From Paracoccaceae bacterium (GTDB lineage: Bacteria > Pseudomonadota > Alphaproteobacteria > Rhodobacterales > Rhodobacteraceae), in contig JAJFIC010000068.1 in assembly GCA_021775315.1 (NCBI GenBank), positions 29,720 to 93,719 on the forward strand: 64,000 nucleotides of DNA, in the 5' to 3' direction. The notes below the pieces were generated by a model. The model was not told where the DNA came from, searched no databases, and saw nothing but the letters and a program-made list of their open reading frames with translations. The position numbers and the translations under genes are program-made. How positions within the stretch are numbered: the stretch's first letter is position 1; each line of letters starts with the position of its first letter. This document shows, one piece after another, positions 1 through 8,980 of this stretch.

Positions 1-645
1 GACGTTCGGGCCGTCATCATCACGGCGGCTGGCAAAATGTTTTGCGGCGGCGGTGATCTGGCCGAAATGGATTCAGCACCCGACAAACACGCCCACCTGA
101 CAAGAATGGCCACCCTGTTGCACGCGGGCCTGTCGCGGTTTGCCCATATCGACGCCCCGGTCATCATGGCCCTGAACGGAACCGCTGGTGGCGGCGGCTT
201 TTCACTGGCGCTGTCAGGTGATTACGTGATCGCATCGGAAAAGGCGAAATTCGTCTCGGCCTACACCGCTTCGGGGCTGACGCCTGATGGTTCGTCCACC
301 TACTACCTTGCCAAACATATCGGCCTATTGCGCGCCAAAGAGATGATGCTGACGAACCGGGTTCTGACAGCGCATGAGGCGCAGGATTGGGGCTTGGTCA
401 ACAAAGTTGTCGCGCCCGAGGCCGTACTGCCCGAGGCACAGGCCATGGCGAAACACATCGCCTCAGGCCCAACCAAAGCCTATGGCGGCGTCAAGCGACT
501 GCTGGACACGGCGTTTTCTGACGGGCTGGAAACCCAACTTGACCGCGAAACACGCTCCATCGCGGACGCCATGCGAACAGAAGATGGCCCCGCCGGAATT
601 GCGTCATTTCTGGCCAAACAAACCCCCATTTTCACCGGGAAATAA
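1..645 (+). CDS. Enoyl-CoA hydratase/isomerase (crotonase) family, 3' part
   Basis: The frame is open from base 1, so the N-terminus lies outside the window and 214 residues are visible. The crotonase fold is shown by the first oxyanion-hole segment near visible residues 5-20 (VIITAAGKMFCGGGDL) and the second, NGTAGGGGFSLALSGDY, about 40 residues later. The family acts on acyl-CoA thioesters (hydration, isomerisation or retro-aldol cleavage) in the cytoplasm. Its position just before a MarR/feruloyl-CoA-synthase pair suggests hydroxycinnamoyl-CoA or fatty acyl-CoA breakdown. The exact reaction cannot be fixed because the family is catalytically diverse. It is separated from the next gene by about 230 bases, so it need not share that operon. 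Confidence 0.9.
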   Translation, partial: DVRAVIITAAGKMFCGGGDLAEMDSAPDKHAHLTRMATLLHAGLSRFAHIDAPVIMALNGTAGGGGFSLALSGDYVIASEKAKFVSAYTASGLTPDGSSTYYLAKHIGLLRAKEMMLTNRVLTAHEAQDWGLVNKVVAPEAVLPEAQAMAKHIASGPTKAYGGVKRLLDTAFSDGLETQLDRETRSIADAMRTEDGPAGIASFLAKQTPIFTGK

Positions 646-651
646 TGCAAT

Positions 652-689
652 TGCTTCCAGTGTTTTGCCGCTGGCATTAACTGGAAGCA
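652..689. terminator. Perfect 10-bp dyad downstream of the crotonase gene
   Basis: TGCTTCCAGT at 652-661 is exactly complementary to ACTGGAAGCA at 680-689, with an 18-base loop. It begins seven bases after the stop codon, where a transcription terminator would sit. No T-run follows, so an intrinsic terminator is not certain; it could instead be an mRNA-stabilising hairpin. Confidence 0.4.
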
Positions 690-782
690 TCGCAAGGCCT
701 GACCTCGGCGCAATGACCGCTAACGCCAAAACCCGTGATGTATTTTGTGTTTTGCGAAGCCGCCCAAAGCGGACTTGATTTC

Positions 783-830
783 TGTATATAATAATTATAA
801 GACATATCTATATTTTGAACACAAAGCCCA
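783..830 (+). promoter_or_regulatory. AT-rich promoter/operator stretch before the MarR gene
   Basis: This stretch is strikingly AT-rich against its GC-rich surroundings (TATATAATAATTATAAG, then CATATCTATATTTTG). Such islands in front of MarR genes usually hold the promoter and the regulator's own palindromic site. I see only an imperfect palindrome (around TATAATAATTATA), so the exact operator is not assigned. Confidence 0.4.
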
Positions 831-877
831 AAGGTGAGGTTTCCAAATGCGACTAGCCCCGGTGGCCTGCTAACCCA

Positions 878-1372
878 ATGGCCCAAAAAATCGCCAAAAC
901 AAATATATCCCCTGATCCCGCGGCTTGCGTTTCCGATGCAACTTTGCGCGGTCTTGTTGGCTATAATATCAGGCGTGCCTCAACCGTTATTCAGGGCGAT
1001 CTTGCGGCCACGTTGAAAGCCCTCGATCTGCGCATGATCACCTTCACAGCACTGGTTTTCATAGTCGACAATCCCGGCCTGCAACAATCGCATCTGGCCG
1101 ATGCCATGTCGATTGAACGGCCCAATCTGGTGGTCATTCTTGATGAACTGGAACGGCGCGATCTGATCACCCGCGACCGGGTTATAACAGACAGGCGCGC
1201 CTATGCCCTTAGGGCGACGCTGGCAGGTCGGCGGCTGTATGACGAGGCGCTTAAGGCGGTTCATAGCCACGAGGCGGCTTTGCTTGGCAATCTGAATGAC
1301 ACCGAACGATCACAAATCAGCGACGCGATGCGCCTGATCGCATCCTTACGGACAAAGGCGGACAAGACATGA
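878..1372 (+). CDS. MarR-family transcriptional regulator
   Basis: This 164-residue protein has the MarR winged-helix pattern: an N-terminal dimerisation helix, a recognition region around AMSIERPNLVVILDELERRDLI, and the wing segment TRDRVITDRRAYALRAT. MarR proteins are usually repressors released by small aromatic ligands. The stop overlaps the start of the following CoA ligase by four bases (ATGA), so the two are translationally coupled and the ligase is the likely target. The ribosome site at this start is weak; a start a few codons further in is possible. Hydroxycinnamoyl-CoA or a related acid is a plausible inducer, inferred only from the neighbour. Confidence 0.88.
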   Translation: MAQKIAKTNISPDPAACVSDATLRGLVGYNIRRASTVIQGDLAATLKALDLRMITFTALVFIVDNPGLQQSHLADAMSIERPNLVVILDELERRDLITRDRVITDRRAYALRATLAGRRLYDEALKAVHSHEAALLGNLNDTERSQISDAMRLIASLRTKADKT

Positions 1373-3183
1373 AACGCACCTCAAACTATCAACCCCATGA
1401 CATAATCCGGCAGGACCGCCCTGACGGCACGATCCTGCTTAGTGCCCGTCAAGCCCTTGGCCCGGTTGTCGCGACAACGGGTGACTGGCTGCATCACTGG
1501 GCCGAAAAAACGCCCGACGCGATCTTCCTTGCAGAACGGTACGGTGCCGGATGGCGGCAAGAACGCTATGGCGCGGTCCTTGAACAAATACGCGCGATTG
1601 CGGCGTCATTGCTGGCGCGGGGAATGGGACCGACCACACCGATCCTGATCATGTCGGGAAACGGGGTGGACCACGGGTTGCTGACCCTTGCAGCCCAGTA
1701 TGTCGGCGTGCCCACCGTGCCGGTGGCCGAGCAATATTCGCTGATCCACGGTGCCCATGGTCGCCTGCAACACGCGATTGAACTGGTTCGCCCGGCAATG
1801 GCCTATACCGTCGACGCTGACCTTTATGGCGAGGCTTTGGCGCTCGACGCCCTCGCCGGGGTCGAGGTGGTTGCCAGTCACGCCACAACCACCGCCGCGA
1901 CCCCGTTCGCCGACCTTTTGAAAGGCGACACCGGGGTGGACGTTGATGCGGCCCACGCTGCTATCACCCCGGAAACGGTGGCCAAGATCCTGATGACATC
2001 CGGTTCGACCTCGGCCCCCAAAGGGGTGCTGACAACGCATAAAATGTTGTGCACCAACCAGACCCAGATCGCTGACTCCTTGCCGTTTTTGCGCGCGCGA
2101 CCGCCTCGTATCATGGATTGGCTGCCGTGGAACCACGTCTTTGGTGGGTCACATAATTTCAACATGATGCTGGCCAATGGCGGTGCGCTATATATCGACG
2201 ACGGCAAGCCGGTTAAGGGCCTGTTCGAGCGAACGGTTGAAAACCTGTCGATGGTCACCGGAACCTTGTCTTTCAACGTGCCGGTTGGCTTTCAGATGCT
2301 GCTAGGCGCGCTGCAAAAAGATGCCACTTTGCGGCAACGATTTTTTGCCGATCTCGATCTGATCTTTTATGCTGGTGCTTCGCTTCCCCAGGACGTCTGG
2401 GAAGGTTTCGAGGCAATGGCGATGGACGTGAAAGGCGAGGTGCCCCTGATGACGTCATCATGGGGGCTGACTGAAACCGCACCCGCAACCATGATGCAAC
2501 AGGAACCGACGGAACGCTCCGGCGTCGTTGGTGTGCCGCTAACCGGTGTCATCACAAAGTTGGTTCCCGACAGCGATATGCGCTGTGAAGTCCGGGTAAA
2601 GGGCCCCAACATCATGACGGACTATTTTGAGGCCCCCGACAAAACGGCCGAGGCTTTTGACGACGAAGGTTTCTTTATCACCGGTGACGCGATGCGTTTT
2701 GTCGACCCGACTGATTTCAACAAAGGCATGAAATTCGACGGGCGGATCAGCGAAGATTTCAAACTGCTGACAGGCACATGGGTGCGCGCCGGGCAACTAA
2801 GGCTCGACATGTTGGCCTGCCTTGGTCCGCTAGCGGGCGACATCGTCATCACAGGCGCGGATCGCGACCAGATCGGGCTGCTGATCTTCCCCAATATGGC
2901 CGAATTGGAAAAAGAAGGCTTTGCCGCAACGCAAGAAAACGGTGTGCTGACAGACCCGTTGTTGCTTGGCGAAATCCGCCGCCGCCTGGCCGAACATTCA
3001 GCGGCAGGGGCCAGCAGTTCAACGCGGGTCACGCGGGCCATTGTGATGGCCGAACCGGCCTCGTTTGCTGATGGTGAGATCACGGCAAAGGGCAACCTTA
3101 ACTTTCGTAAGGTGCTGACACGCCGGGCCGGTATTCTGGCACGACTCTATGATGATGGCGACCCTGCGGTTGCGAAACTCTGA
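1369..3183 (+). CDS. fcs: Feruloyl-CoA synthase-like AMP-dependent acyl-CoA ligase
   Basis: The 604-residue protein is an adenylate-forming ligase. The P-loop TSGSTSAPKGVL, the motif SSWGLTETAPATM and the late motif DGRISEDFKLLTGTWV are all present; the last is characteristic of the feruloyl-CoA synthase branch rather than acetyl- or long-chain ligases. The expected reaction is ATP-dependent thioesterification of a hydroxycinnamic acid such as ferulate, or a related aryl acid, in the cytoplasm. The length fits the branch (about 600 residues). It overlaps the MarR gene by four bases and is followed 12 bases later by the amidohydrolase, so these form one operon. The substrate is inferred from family, not proven. 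Confidence 0.85.
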   Translation: MKRTSNYQPHDIIRQDRPDGTILLSARQALGPVVATTGDWLHHWAEKTPDAIFLAERYGAGWRQERYGAVLEQIRAIAASLLARGMGPTTPILIMSGNGVDHGLLTLAAQYVGVPTVPVAEQYSLIHGAHGRLQHAIELVRPAMAYTVDADLYGEALALDALAGVEVVASHATTTAATPFADLLKGDTGVDVDAAHAAITPETVAKILMTSGSTSAPKGVLTTHKMLCTNQTQIADSLPFLRARPPRIMDWLPWNHVFGGSHNFNMMLANGGALYIDDGKPVKGLFERTVENLSMVTGTLSFNVPVGFQMLLGALQKDATLRQRFFADLDLIFYAGASLPQDVWEGFEAMAMDVKGEVPLMTSSWGLTETAPATMMQQEPTERSGVVGVPLTGVITKLVPDSDMRCEVRVKGPNIMTDYFEAPDKTAEAFDDEGFFITGDAMRFVDPTDFNKGMKFDGRISEDFKLLTGTWVRAGQLRLDMLACLGPLAGDIVITGADRDQIGLLIFPNMAELEKEGFAATQENGVLTDPLLLGEIRRRLAEHSAAGASSSTRVTRAIVMAEPASFADGEITAKGNLNFRKVLTRRAGILARLYDDGDPAVAKL

Positions 3184-3195
3184 AGGAAAAACAAG

Positions 3196-4068
3196 ATGAT
3201 AGACCTTACAAAAATCCGCGCGATCGACTTTCACACCCACGCCGAAGAACCTTGCGGCTGTCACGCCGATGACGGCTATGACGATCTGCAAACCACGATG
3301 GCCAGCTACTTTCGCGCGCCGTGGAAACATCCGCCGACAATCCCGGAAACCGCCGCACATTACCGCGAACAGAACATCGCTGCCGTGATTTTCCCGGTCG
3401 ATGCGGAACGCGAAACAGGCTACCGGCGCTACAAAAACGAAGAGGTGGCGGAACTTGCGGCGGAAAATGACGATGTGTTGATCCCGTTCGCCTCAATCGA
3501 CCCGCACAAAGGCAAGATGGGCGTGCGCGAGGCGCGGCGTCTGATCCGCGATTACGGCATCAAAGGCTTCAAATTCCACCCGACATTTCAGGGCTTTTAC
3601 CCCAACGACCGCATGGCTTATCCGCTTTACGAAGCCATCGCCGAAGAAGGTGCAATCGCGCTGTTTCACACGGGCCAGACCGGCGTTGGTTCGGGCATGC
3701 CCGGCGGCAATGGCATGCGTTTGAAATTCTCAAACCCGATGTATCTTGACGACGTGGCCGTGGATTTCCCCGATCTGCGGATCATCATGGCCCATCCCAG
3801 TTTCCCCTGGCAGGAAGAGGCATTGGCCGTCGCCCAGCACAAGCCCAACGTCTATATTGACCTCAGCGGTTGGAGCCCGAAATACTTCCCGGAAATCCTC
3901 GTGCGGTATTGCAACACCATGCTCAAGCACAAGGTTCTGTTCGGGTCAGACTGGCCAATGATAACACCCGAAAGGTGGCTGGCGGATTTTGAAAAAATCG
4001 CGATCAAGGACCACCTGCGCGAGGACATCATCAAAGGCAACGCCGCGCGCCTTTTGGGGCTGGCATAA
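3196..4068 (+). CDS. Amidohydrolase-2 family metal-dependent hydrolase
   Basis: The 290-residue protein is a TIM-barrel amidohydrolase of the ACMSD/decarboxylase-like class. The metal-binding HTH (residues 13-15 in IDFHTHAEE), the strand-4 region LFHTGQTG, MAHPSFPWQ and the final GSDWPMITP motif are visible. A GAAGGAA ribosome site precedes the ATG. Members next to feruloyl-CoA synthase genes have been implicated in CoA-dependent beta-oxidative side-chain removal from hydroxycinnamates, acting at the beta-keto thioester step. That role fits this operon but is inference; decarboxylase or lactonase activity is also possible. It lies 12 bases after the ligase and two bases before the next gene. 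Confidence 0.85.
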   Translation: MIDLTKIRAIDFHTHAEEPCGCHADDGYDDLQTTMASYFRAPWKHPPTIPETAAHYREQNIAAVIFPVDAERETGYRRYKNEEVAELAAENDDVLIPFASIDPHKGKMGVREARRLIRDYGIKGFKFHPTFQGFYPNDRMAYPLYEAIAEEGAIALFHTGQTGVGSGMPGGNGMRLKFSNPMYLDDVAVDFPDLRIIMAHPSFPWQEEALAVAQHKPNVYIDLSGWSPKYFPEILVRYCNTMLKHKVLFGSDWPMITPERWLADFEKIAIKDHLREDIIKGNAARLLGLA

Positions 4069-4069
4069 C

Positions 4070-4534
4070 GTGGACATTCCAACCCCAAAACTCCGCCATT
4101 CCTTCACCCTTAGGGTTGAACTTGGCGCACCGCTGGACCTCGGCCACGGCCGGGCAGGCAATCGCCGGATCATCCCGATCATTGGCGGCGCGGCACTTGG
4201 CCCTGACATCACTGGCGACGTGCTGAACCTTGGCGCTGACTGGCAGACGATCTACGGTGACGGGGCGGTGCATCTTGATACCCGCTATGCGCTTAAAACC
4301 AACGACGGCGCAGTGATCGAAATCGTCAATGTCGGCTCCCGCCACGGCCCGGCGGCAGTGATTGCTGATCTGGCCGCAGGCAAAGACGTCGATCCGGCCA
4401 GCTATTACATGCGGACAGCGGCGCGTCTGGAAACCGGCGATGATCGCTATGGATGGGTCAACCACATGCTGTTCGTCTGCGCCGGTATCCGCCGCGCCTC
4501 GGCCGTTGAAATCGCCTATTACACGGTGGAATAA
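4070..4534 (+). CDS. DUF3237 family protein (GTG start)
   Basis: I choose GTG at 4070, one base after the preceding stop codon; upstream in-frame sequence is the amidohydrolase coding region read in another frame. The 154-residue product has the DUF3237 signature: an N-terminal RVELGAPLDLG strand, RIIPIIGGAALGPDITG, GADWQTIYGDGAVHLDTRY and a C-terminal YGWVNHMLFVCAGIR. The family is a small beta-barrel of unknown biochemical function. Its tight coupling to the ligase and amidohydrolase suggests it assists aromatic side-chain degradation, but nothing in the sequence fixes a reaction. Confidence 0.82.
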   Translation: MDIPTPKLRHSFTLRVELGAPLDLGHGRAGNRRIIPIIGGAALGPDITGDVLNLGADWQTIYGDGAVHLDTRYALKTNDGAVIEIVNVGSRHGPAAVIADLAAGKDVDPASYYMRTAARLETGDDRYGWVNHMLFVCAGIRRASAVEIAYYTVE

Positions 4535-4551
4535 TTTGCTGAAATCCTGCA

Positions 4552-6453
4552 TCACACCTTGTTGGCGGGCAGCAGGATATTGGCGAAAAACGCCTGCAAT
4601 TCACCGTAAGCATTAAGCGCAAGGATGTTGGCGACATATTGGTCAGGCCGCACGATCACGATGCAGCCGTTTTCACGGTTGATCCCCCGCATATCAAAGA
4701 TGTCATCGCCGCTTTTCAAATCAGCGCAGAATATCTTTTCATAATCCGTTAAGCCATACCGCCCCTTGCTTGGCCGCAACAGGCGCGGCATTGCGCCAAA
4801 GTCCAGATCGCGAAAACCTTGCTGAAACACCGCATGAACCTCAATCACCGCGTCGATATCCGCAGCCTTTGGCCTGTGCACCCGCAAAGGTGATTTGGTG
4901 TCGTTTTCCAGATAATCACACAGCTTGCGCATCGGGCTTTCAGGGCCAATCGGGTCTTTAGCACCGGAAAACGCATAGATATGCCAGCGTGCATCGGCCT
5001 TAATCGTGTGGCCCAGATGCATGGGCTTAGCGTCAGCCAAGCGGATCACCGGCGCAGAATGAAACCGCGTGCCGATCTTAAATCCTGTGGCCAGTTGTTG
5101 ATTTGCACCATCACTGACCAACGTCGAGGGCTGGTAATGCACCGTAAGTCCGGCGGTAAAGCGGCCACCAGCAACGAATTGCTTTTGCACAGGTGATATG
5201 ATTTCCCCTTTCGGATCAGCCTCTTGAGGCGGGGCGCTGACAATCCGGGACCATTCATGGTCATAATCCACCAACCCCTTTGCCGCCGCCCGGCGTTCTG
5301 CCGAATAGGAATGGAGCAACTCAGCCGAGGATCGGCCCGTCAGGACAGAAACCAGTTTCCAGCCCAGATTGAACGTATCACCCATCGACACATTCATGCC
5401 TTGCCCGGCTTTCGGGCTGTGGGTGTGACAGGCATCGCCCGCCGTAAACACACGTGGCGTCCGCGTCTTTACCTCGTTCGCCGGAACATCGTCGAATTTA
5501 TCCGTCAGACGGTGGCCGATTTCGTAGATCGACCACCAGACCACCTCTTTCACCTCAAAGCTATGCGGCCGAAGAATCCGTTTTGCCTTGGCGATAATGT
5601 CGTCAATGCCCAACCCGCGCGCAGCAACCCGTTCATCTTCTTTTAACTTGTCCAGCTCAACATAAAGCCGTACCAAATAGCCCCCCTCGCGCGGCAGGAT
5701 CAGGATATTGCCGTCCTTGTTCGACTGGATAATCGACTTCATGTGGTAGTCCGGAAAATCCGTAACCGCCAGAACATCCATCACACCCCAGGCCTGATGC
5801 GCCGCGTCGCCATGCAGCTCGCCGCCGATGGCCGTGCGCACATTGCTGCGCGCGCCGTCACAGCCAACAACGTACCGCGCCTGAACGGTTTCGGTCGTGC
5901 CATCCAGACGCCCCAGCGTGACCGTCACCGGATAATCCGCAGCGTCAGGATCCACCACCAGATCAAGCACCTTCAAGTTATAATCAGGCGTCAGCCGCGT
6001 CGGTGAATTTTTCATGACATCAAGATACATATCATGCACGCGCCCTTGATTAAGCAGCACATGTGGCATTTCAGACAACCCATCTTCCACGTCCTGCACC
6101 CGCCCGCTGCGGGTGATATTTGCAGGATTGTCCGGGTCGGGCCGCCAAAATGTGGTTTCGTTAATCCAAAGCGATTCCCGCTTCACTTTTTCAGCAAAGC
6201 CAAAGGCCTGAAACATCTCCATCGACCGAACATTGATACCGTCGGCCTGACCCTTTTCCATTGGCCCTGACTTCTGCTCGACAATCCTAGTGTTGATTTC
6301 AGGATGCCCCGACAGTTGCGCCGCCAGACACAGCCCGGCAGGCCCGCAGCCCGAGATCAAAACATCGACCCTGCTAATTGATTTGTGACGGTCATCGGCG
6401 GCTGGAAAAATATCCGGGTCGCCGGGTTTGAACCCATTCAGGTGAAACTGCAT
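4552..6453 (-). CDS. FAD-dependent aromatic monooxygenase, phenol 2-monooxygenase family
   Basis: The 633-residue flavoprotein has the dinucleotide motif GCGPAG at residues 35-40, the DG motif VGCDGARSNVRTAIG, and the GD motif FTAGDACHTHSPKAGQGMN. A C-terminal thioredoxin-like domain (about the last 180 residues) is typical of phenol 2-monooxygenase and 3-hydroxybenzoate 4-monooxygenase, which are of similar length. These enzymes hydroxylate a phenolic ring ortho to an existing hydroxyl with NAD(P)H and O2. It converges with the DUF3237 gene and diverges from a MarR gene, its likely repressor. Which phenol it uses is unknown. Confidence 0.88.
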   Translation of the reverse strand: MQFHLNGFKPGDPDIFPAADDRHKSISRVDVLISGCGPAGLCLAAQLSGHPEINTRIVEQKSGPMEKGQADGINVRSMEMFQAFGFAEKVKRESLWINETTFWRPDPDNPANITRSGRVQDVEDGLSEMPHVLLNQGRVHDMYLDVMKNSPTRLTPDYNLKVLDLVVDPDAADYPVTVTLGRLDGTTETVQARYVVGCDGARSNVRTAIGGELHGDAAHQAWGVMDVLAVTDFPDYHMKSIIQSNKDGNILILPREGGYLVRLYVELDKLKEDERVAARGLGIDDIIAKAKRILRPHSFEVKEVVWWSIYEIGHRLTDKFDDVPANEVKTRTPRVFTAGDACHTHSPKAGQGMNVSMGDTFNLGWKLVSVLTGRSSAELLHSYSAERRAAAKGLVDYDHEWSRIVSAPPQEADPKGEIISPVQKQFVAGGRFTAGLTVHYQPSTLVSDGANQQLATGFKIGTRFHSAPVIRLADAKPMHLGHTIKADARWHIYAFSGAKDPIGPESPMRKLCDYLENDTKSPLRVHRPKAADIDAVIEVHAVFQQGFRDLDFGAMPRLLRPSKGRYGLTDYEKIFCADLKSGDDIFDMRGINRENGCIVIVRPDQYVANILALNAYGELQAFFANILLPANKV

Positions 6454-6487
6454 CTTGATCCCCTTATGCGGTCTGCGGTCTGTAATT

Positions 6488-6537
6488 AGTAACTATACAT
6501 ACTATATCCGGTCAACCAAAAAGTAAGTATACAAATT
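6488..6537. promoter_or_regulatory. Two repeated operator-like boxes between monooxygenase and MarR genes
   Basis: AGTAACTATACATACT (6488-6503) and AGTAAGTATACAAATT (6522-6537) match at 13 of 16 positions, are 34 bases apart start to start (about three helical turns) and are AT-rich. The first is an imperfect palindrome (AGTA...TATA...TACT). They lie in the only intergenic gap between the divergent monooxygenase and MarR genes, as expected for autoregulated MarR operators. Confidence 0.6.
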
Positions 6538-6609
6538 ATATTTCTGAACTTACTGTTAAGACGGAATAAAACGCGCACGGATACCACAGGCGGAGTCGGA
6601 GATAACACA

Positions 6610-7038
6610 ATGCAAGCACAACGCATGCCGGGTCATTTGATTCGGCGGCTTCATCAGGTTTCGACCCAGGTGTTCAACAAACATGTGCAAGAGGCCGGGT
6701 TCGACCTGACCTCGGTCCAGTTCGCGGCCCTTGACGCCATTCACGCCAATCCCGGCGTTGATCAGGCCAGCATCGCGGCACTGATCGCCTATGACCGCGC
6801 GACCATTGGCGGCGTGATTTCCCGGCTGGAACAAAAGGGTCTGGTATCGCGGGTGGTCAGCCAAAGCGACCATCGGGCGCGAAAGGTCAGCCTGACAGAA
6901 CATGGCGATACAACATTATCGGGCCTGCTGCCGGTCGTTCAGAACCTACAGGCCAATATTCTGGATGGCCTGAATAAGGACGAGCGCCAGATCTTCCTGC
7001 ATCTGGCCACTAAAGCCCTTGCGCCTGCGCCAAGTTAG
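6610..7038 (+). CDS. MarR-family transcriptional regulator
   Basis: The 142-residue product is a full-length MarR protein: HLIRRLHQVSTQVFNKHV dimerisation helix, winged helix with the recognition helix near YDRATIGGVISRLEQKG, and the wing SDHRARKVSLTEHG. It is transcribed away from the FAD monooxygenase across 156 bases that contain paired operator-like boxes. It probably represses the monooxygenase and itself until an aromatic ligand binds. It differs from the MarR protein at 878 by having no N-terminal extension. Confidence 0.9.
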   Translation: MQAQRMPGHLIRRLHQVSTQVFNKHVQEAGFDLTSVQFAALDAIHANPGVDQASIAALIAYDRATIGGVISRLEQKGLVSRVVSQSDHRARKVSLTEHGDTTLSGLLPVVQNLQANILDGLNKDERQIFLHLATKALAPAPS

Positions 7039-7228
7039 CCGCGCGCGCGCCAGATTTCGACGATGCCCCCGTTCAGGTGTGGAAATTTCAGGCAGCGCAC
7101 TGTAATCAATTATAACCATGGGGCTGCGCGTCATTGCGTTGCCCTTTGGCTGCCACGACCGTCCGCTAACAAATCCAGAGGCCGCACTTCAAGACAGGGC
7201 TGTGGATCGCCCCTTTTGGAGAGATTTC

Positions 7229-8908
7229 TTGACCCGTAAAACCAAAAACATCCTTTTCATCATGTTCGATCAGTTGCGCTGGGATTACCTAAGCTGCGCT
7301 GGGCATAAGACACTTGAAACCCCGCATATGGACCGCCTTGCCTCCCAAGGTGTGCGGTTCAGCCGGACCTATGTGCAATCGCCGATCTGCGGCTCATCAA
7401 GGATGAGCTATTACACCGGGCGTTACGTCCACAGCCACGGCGCGCAATGGAACGGCTATCCGCTGAAAGTCGGGGAACAGACGATGGGCGACCATCTGCG
7501 CAAGGTCGGCATGGATTGCTGGCTGATCGGCAAAACCCATATGAAGGCTGATATCGACGGGCTGAACCGCCTTGGCATTGCCCATGACAGCGTCATCGGC
7601 GCGCGCGTTTCGGAATGCGGTTTTGACGTCTATATCCGCGACGACGGCCTGTGGGCTGAAGGGCCGGACGGGTTCTATGACGAACGCCGCTCGCCTTATA
7701 ACGAATACCTGAAAGCCAAAGGATACGCGGCTGAAAACCCGTGGAAAGACTATGCCAATGCCGGAATTGATGCCGACGGCAATATGGAATCCGGTTGGCT
7801 GACAAAGAACGCGGACATGCCCGCGAATATCCGCGAACAAGACAGCGAAACCCCCTGGCTGACGTCCCGAACCATTGATTTCATTGAAGAACAGGACCCC
7901 AACAAACCGTGGTGCGCCCATGTCAGCTATATCAAACCCCACTGGCCCTATATCGTGCCCGCACCCTATCACAACATGTTTAGCCACAACCAAATCCAAC
8001 CCCTGAACCGCGACCCGGCAGAGCGCGTGAACACAAATCCGGTCTTTGACGCCTACCTCAACAACGCCGTTGGCCGGATGTTCCACAAAGACGAGGTCCG
8101 CGATGTTGTGATCCCGGCCTATATGGGCCTCATCAAACAATGCGACGACCAGATGGGGCGCCTGTTCAAATATCTCGAAGATACCGGACGGATGGACGAC
8201 ACGATGATCGTGATTTCCTCGGACCACGGCGATTATCTGGGCGATCACTGGATGGGCGAAAAAAGCCTGTTCCACGAATGCTCGGTCAAGGTGCCGCTGA
8301 TCATTTATGACCCCTCAGCAGCAGCAGACGAAACGCGCGGCACAGTGTGTGACGAACTGGTCGAAAGCATCGATCTGACCGCGACTTTCATCGACGCGGC
8401 AGGCGGCAAAGTGCCGGATCACATTGTCGAAGGCAAATCTCTGATGCCGTTCCTGCACGGCGAAACGCCCGACGACTGGCGCGATTTCGCGGTCAGTGAA
8501 TTTGACTATTCCGCCACCCCAATGGGTCGCGATCTGGGCCTTGCGCCGCGCGATTGCCGCCTGTTTATGATCGCCGACAAACGCTGGAAATTCATGCATG
8601 CCGAAGGCGGTATAGCACCAATGCTGTTTGATATGGAAAACGATCCGGGCGAACTTGTTGATCTCGGCACTGACCCGGCGCATGGCGAAGTGATCGACAT
8701 GATGTATGTGCGCCTCGGCCAATGGGCCCGCCGGATGAGCCAACGCACTACCAAATCCGATCAGGATATATTGGATATGCGAGGCAAATCCGTGCGCAAG
8801 GGTATCCTGATCTTTCTCTATGATGGGACCGAAGTGGATGAGGATTTAACCGTAAAATACCGCGGCCCCATCAGTCAAAATTACACGGTTCCCGAACCCG
8901 GAGAATAA
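7229..8908 (+). CDS. Sulfatase/phosphonate monoester hydrolase superfamily enzyme (TTG start)
   Basis: The frame is open from an ATG at 7118, but the first 37 codons look non-coding. TTG at 7229 has a GGAGAGA ribosome site four bases upstream and begins directly before the conserved KNILFIMFDQLRWDYL strand, so I choose it (559 residues). The alkaline-phosphatase fold is shown by the metal-binding FDQLRWD, the active-site segment SPICGSSRMSYYTGR, HVSYIKPHWPY and SSDHGDYLGDH. The nucleophile cysteine (formylglycine precursor) is present, but the usual C-x-P/A-S-R reads C-G-S-S-R. Substrate could be a sulfate ester or phosphonate monoester. No signal peptide is evident, so it is probably cytoplasmic. 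It converges with the HisD-like gene. Confidence 0.85.
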   Translation: MTRKTKNILFIMFDQLRWDYLSCAGHKTLETPHMDRLASQGVRFSRTYVQSPICGSSRMSYYTGRYVHSHGAQWNGYPLKVGEQTMGDHLRKVGMDCWLIGKTHMKADIDGLNRLGIAHDSVIGARVSECGFDVYIRDDGLWAEGPDGFYDERRSPYNEYLKAKGYAAENPWKDYANAGIDADGNMESGWLTKNADMPANIREQDSETPWLTSRTIDFIEEQDPNKPWCAHVSYIKPHWPYIVPAPYHNMFSHNQIQPLNRDPAERVNTNPVFDAYLNNAVGRMFHKDEVRDVVIPAYMGLIKQCDDQMGRLFKYLEDTGRMDDTMIVISSDHGDYLGDHWMGEKSLFHECSVKVPLIIYDPSAAADETRGTVCDELVESIDLTATFIDAAGGKVPDHIVEGKSLMPFLHGETPDDWRDFAVSEFDYSATPMGRDLGLAPRDCRLFMIADKRWKFMHAEGGIAPMLFDMENDPGELVDLGTDPAHGEVIDMMYVRLGQWARRMSQRTTKSDQDILDMRGKSVRKGILIFLYDGTEVDEDLTVKYRGPISQNYTVPEPGE

Positions 8909-8980
8909 CCACGTCGCCCCGTCCCGGCCTGATCGTGCATTCAGAGGAATTTCGTCAAGAGATCGTCAAGTTCACGCCCG

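Noticed and set aside
652..689. Confident intrinsic terminator
   Set aside because: Stem is good, but there is no T-run after it; kept only as a tentative feature.
834..1016. Plus-strand frame overlapping the MarR start
   Set aside because: Different frame from the conserved winged-helix protein, with non-protein-like translation.
7397..8275. 292-codon minus-strand frame opposite the sulfatase gene
   Set aside because: Shadow of the sulfatase-family coding sequence with no domain pattern or ribosome site.
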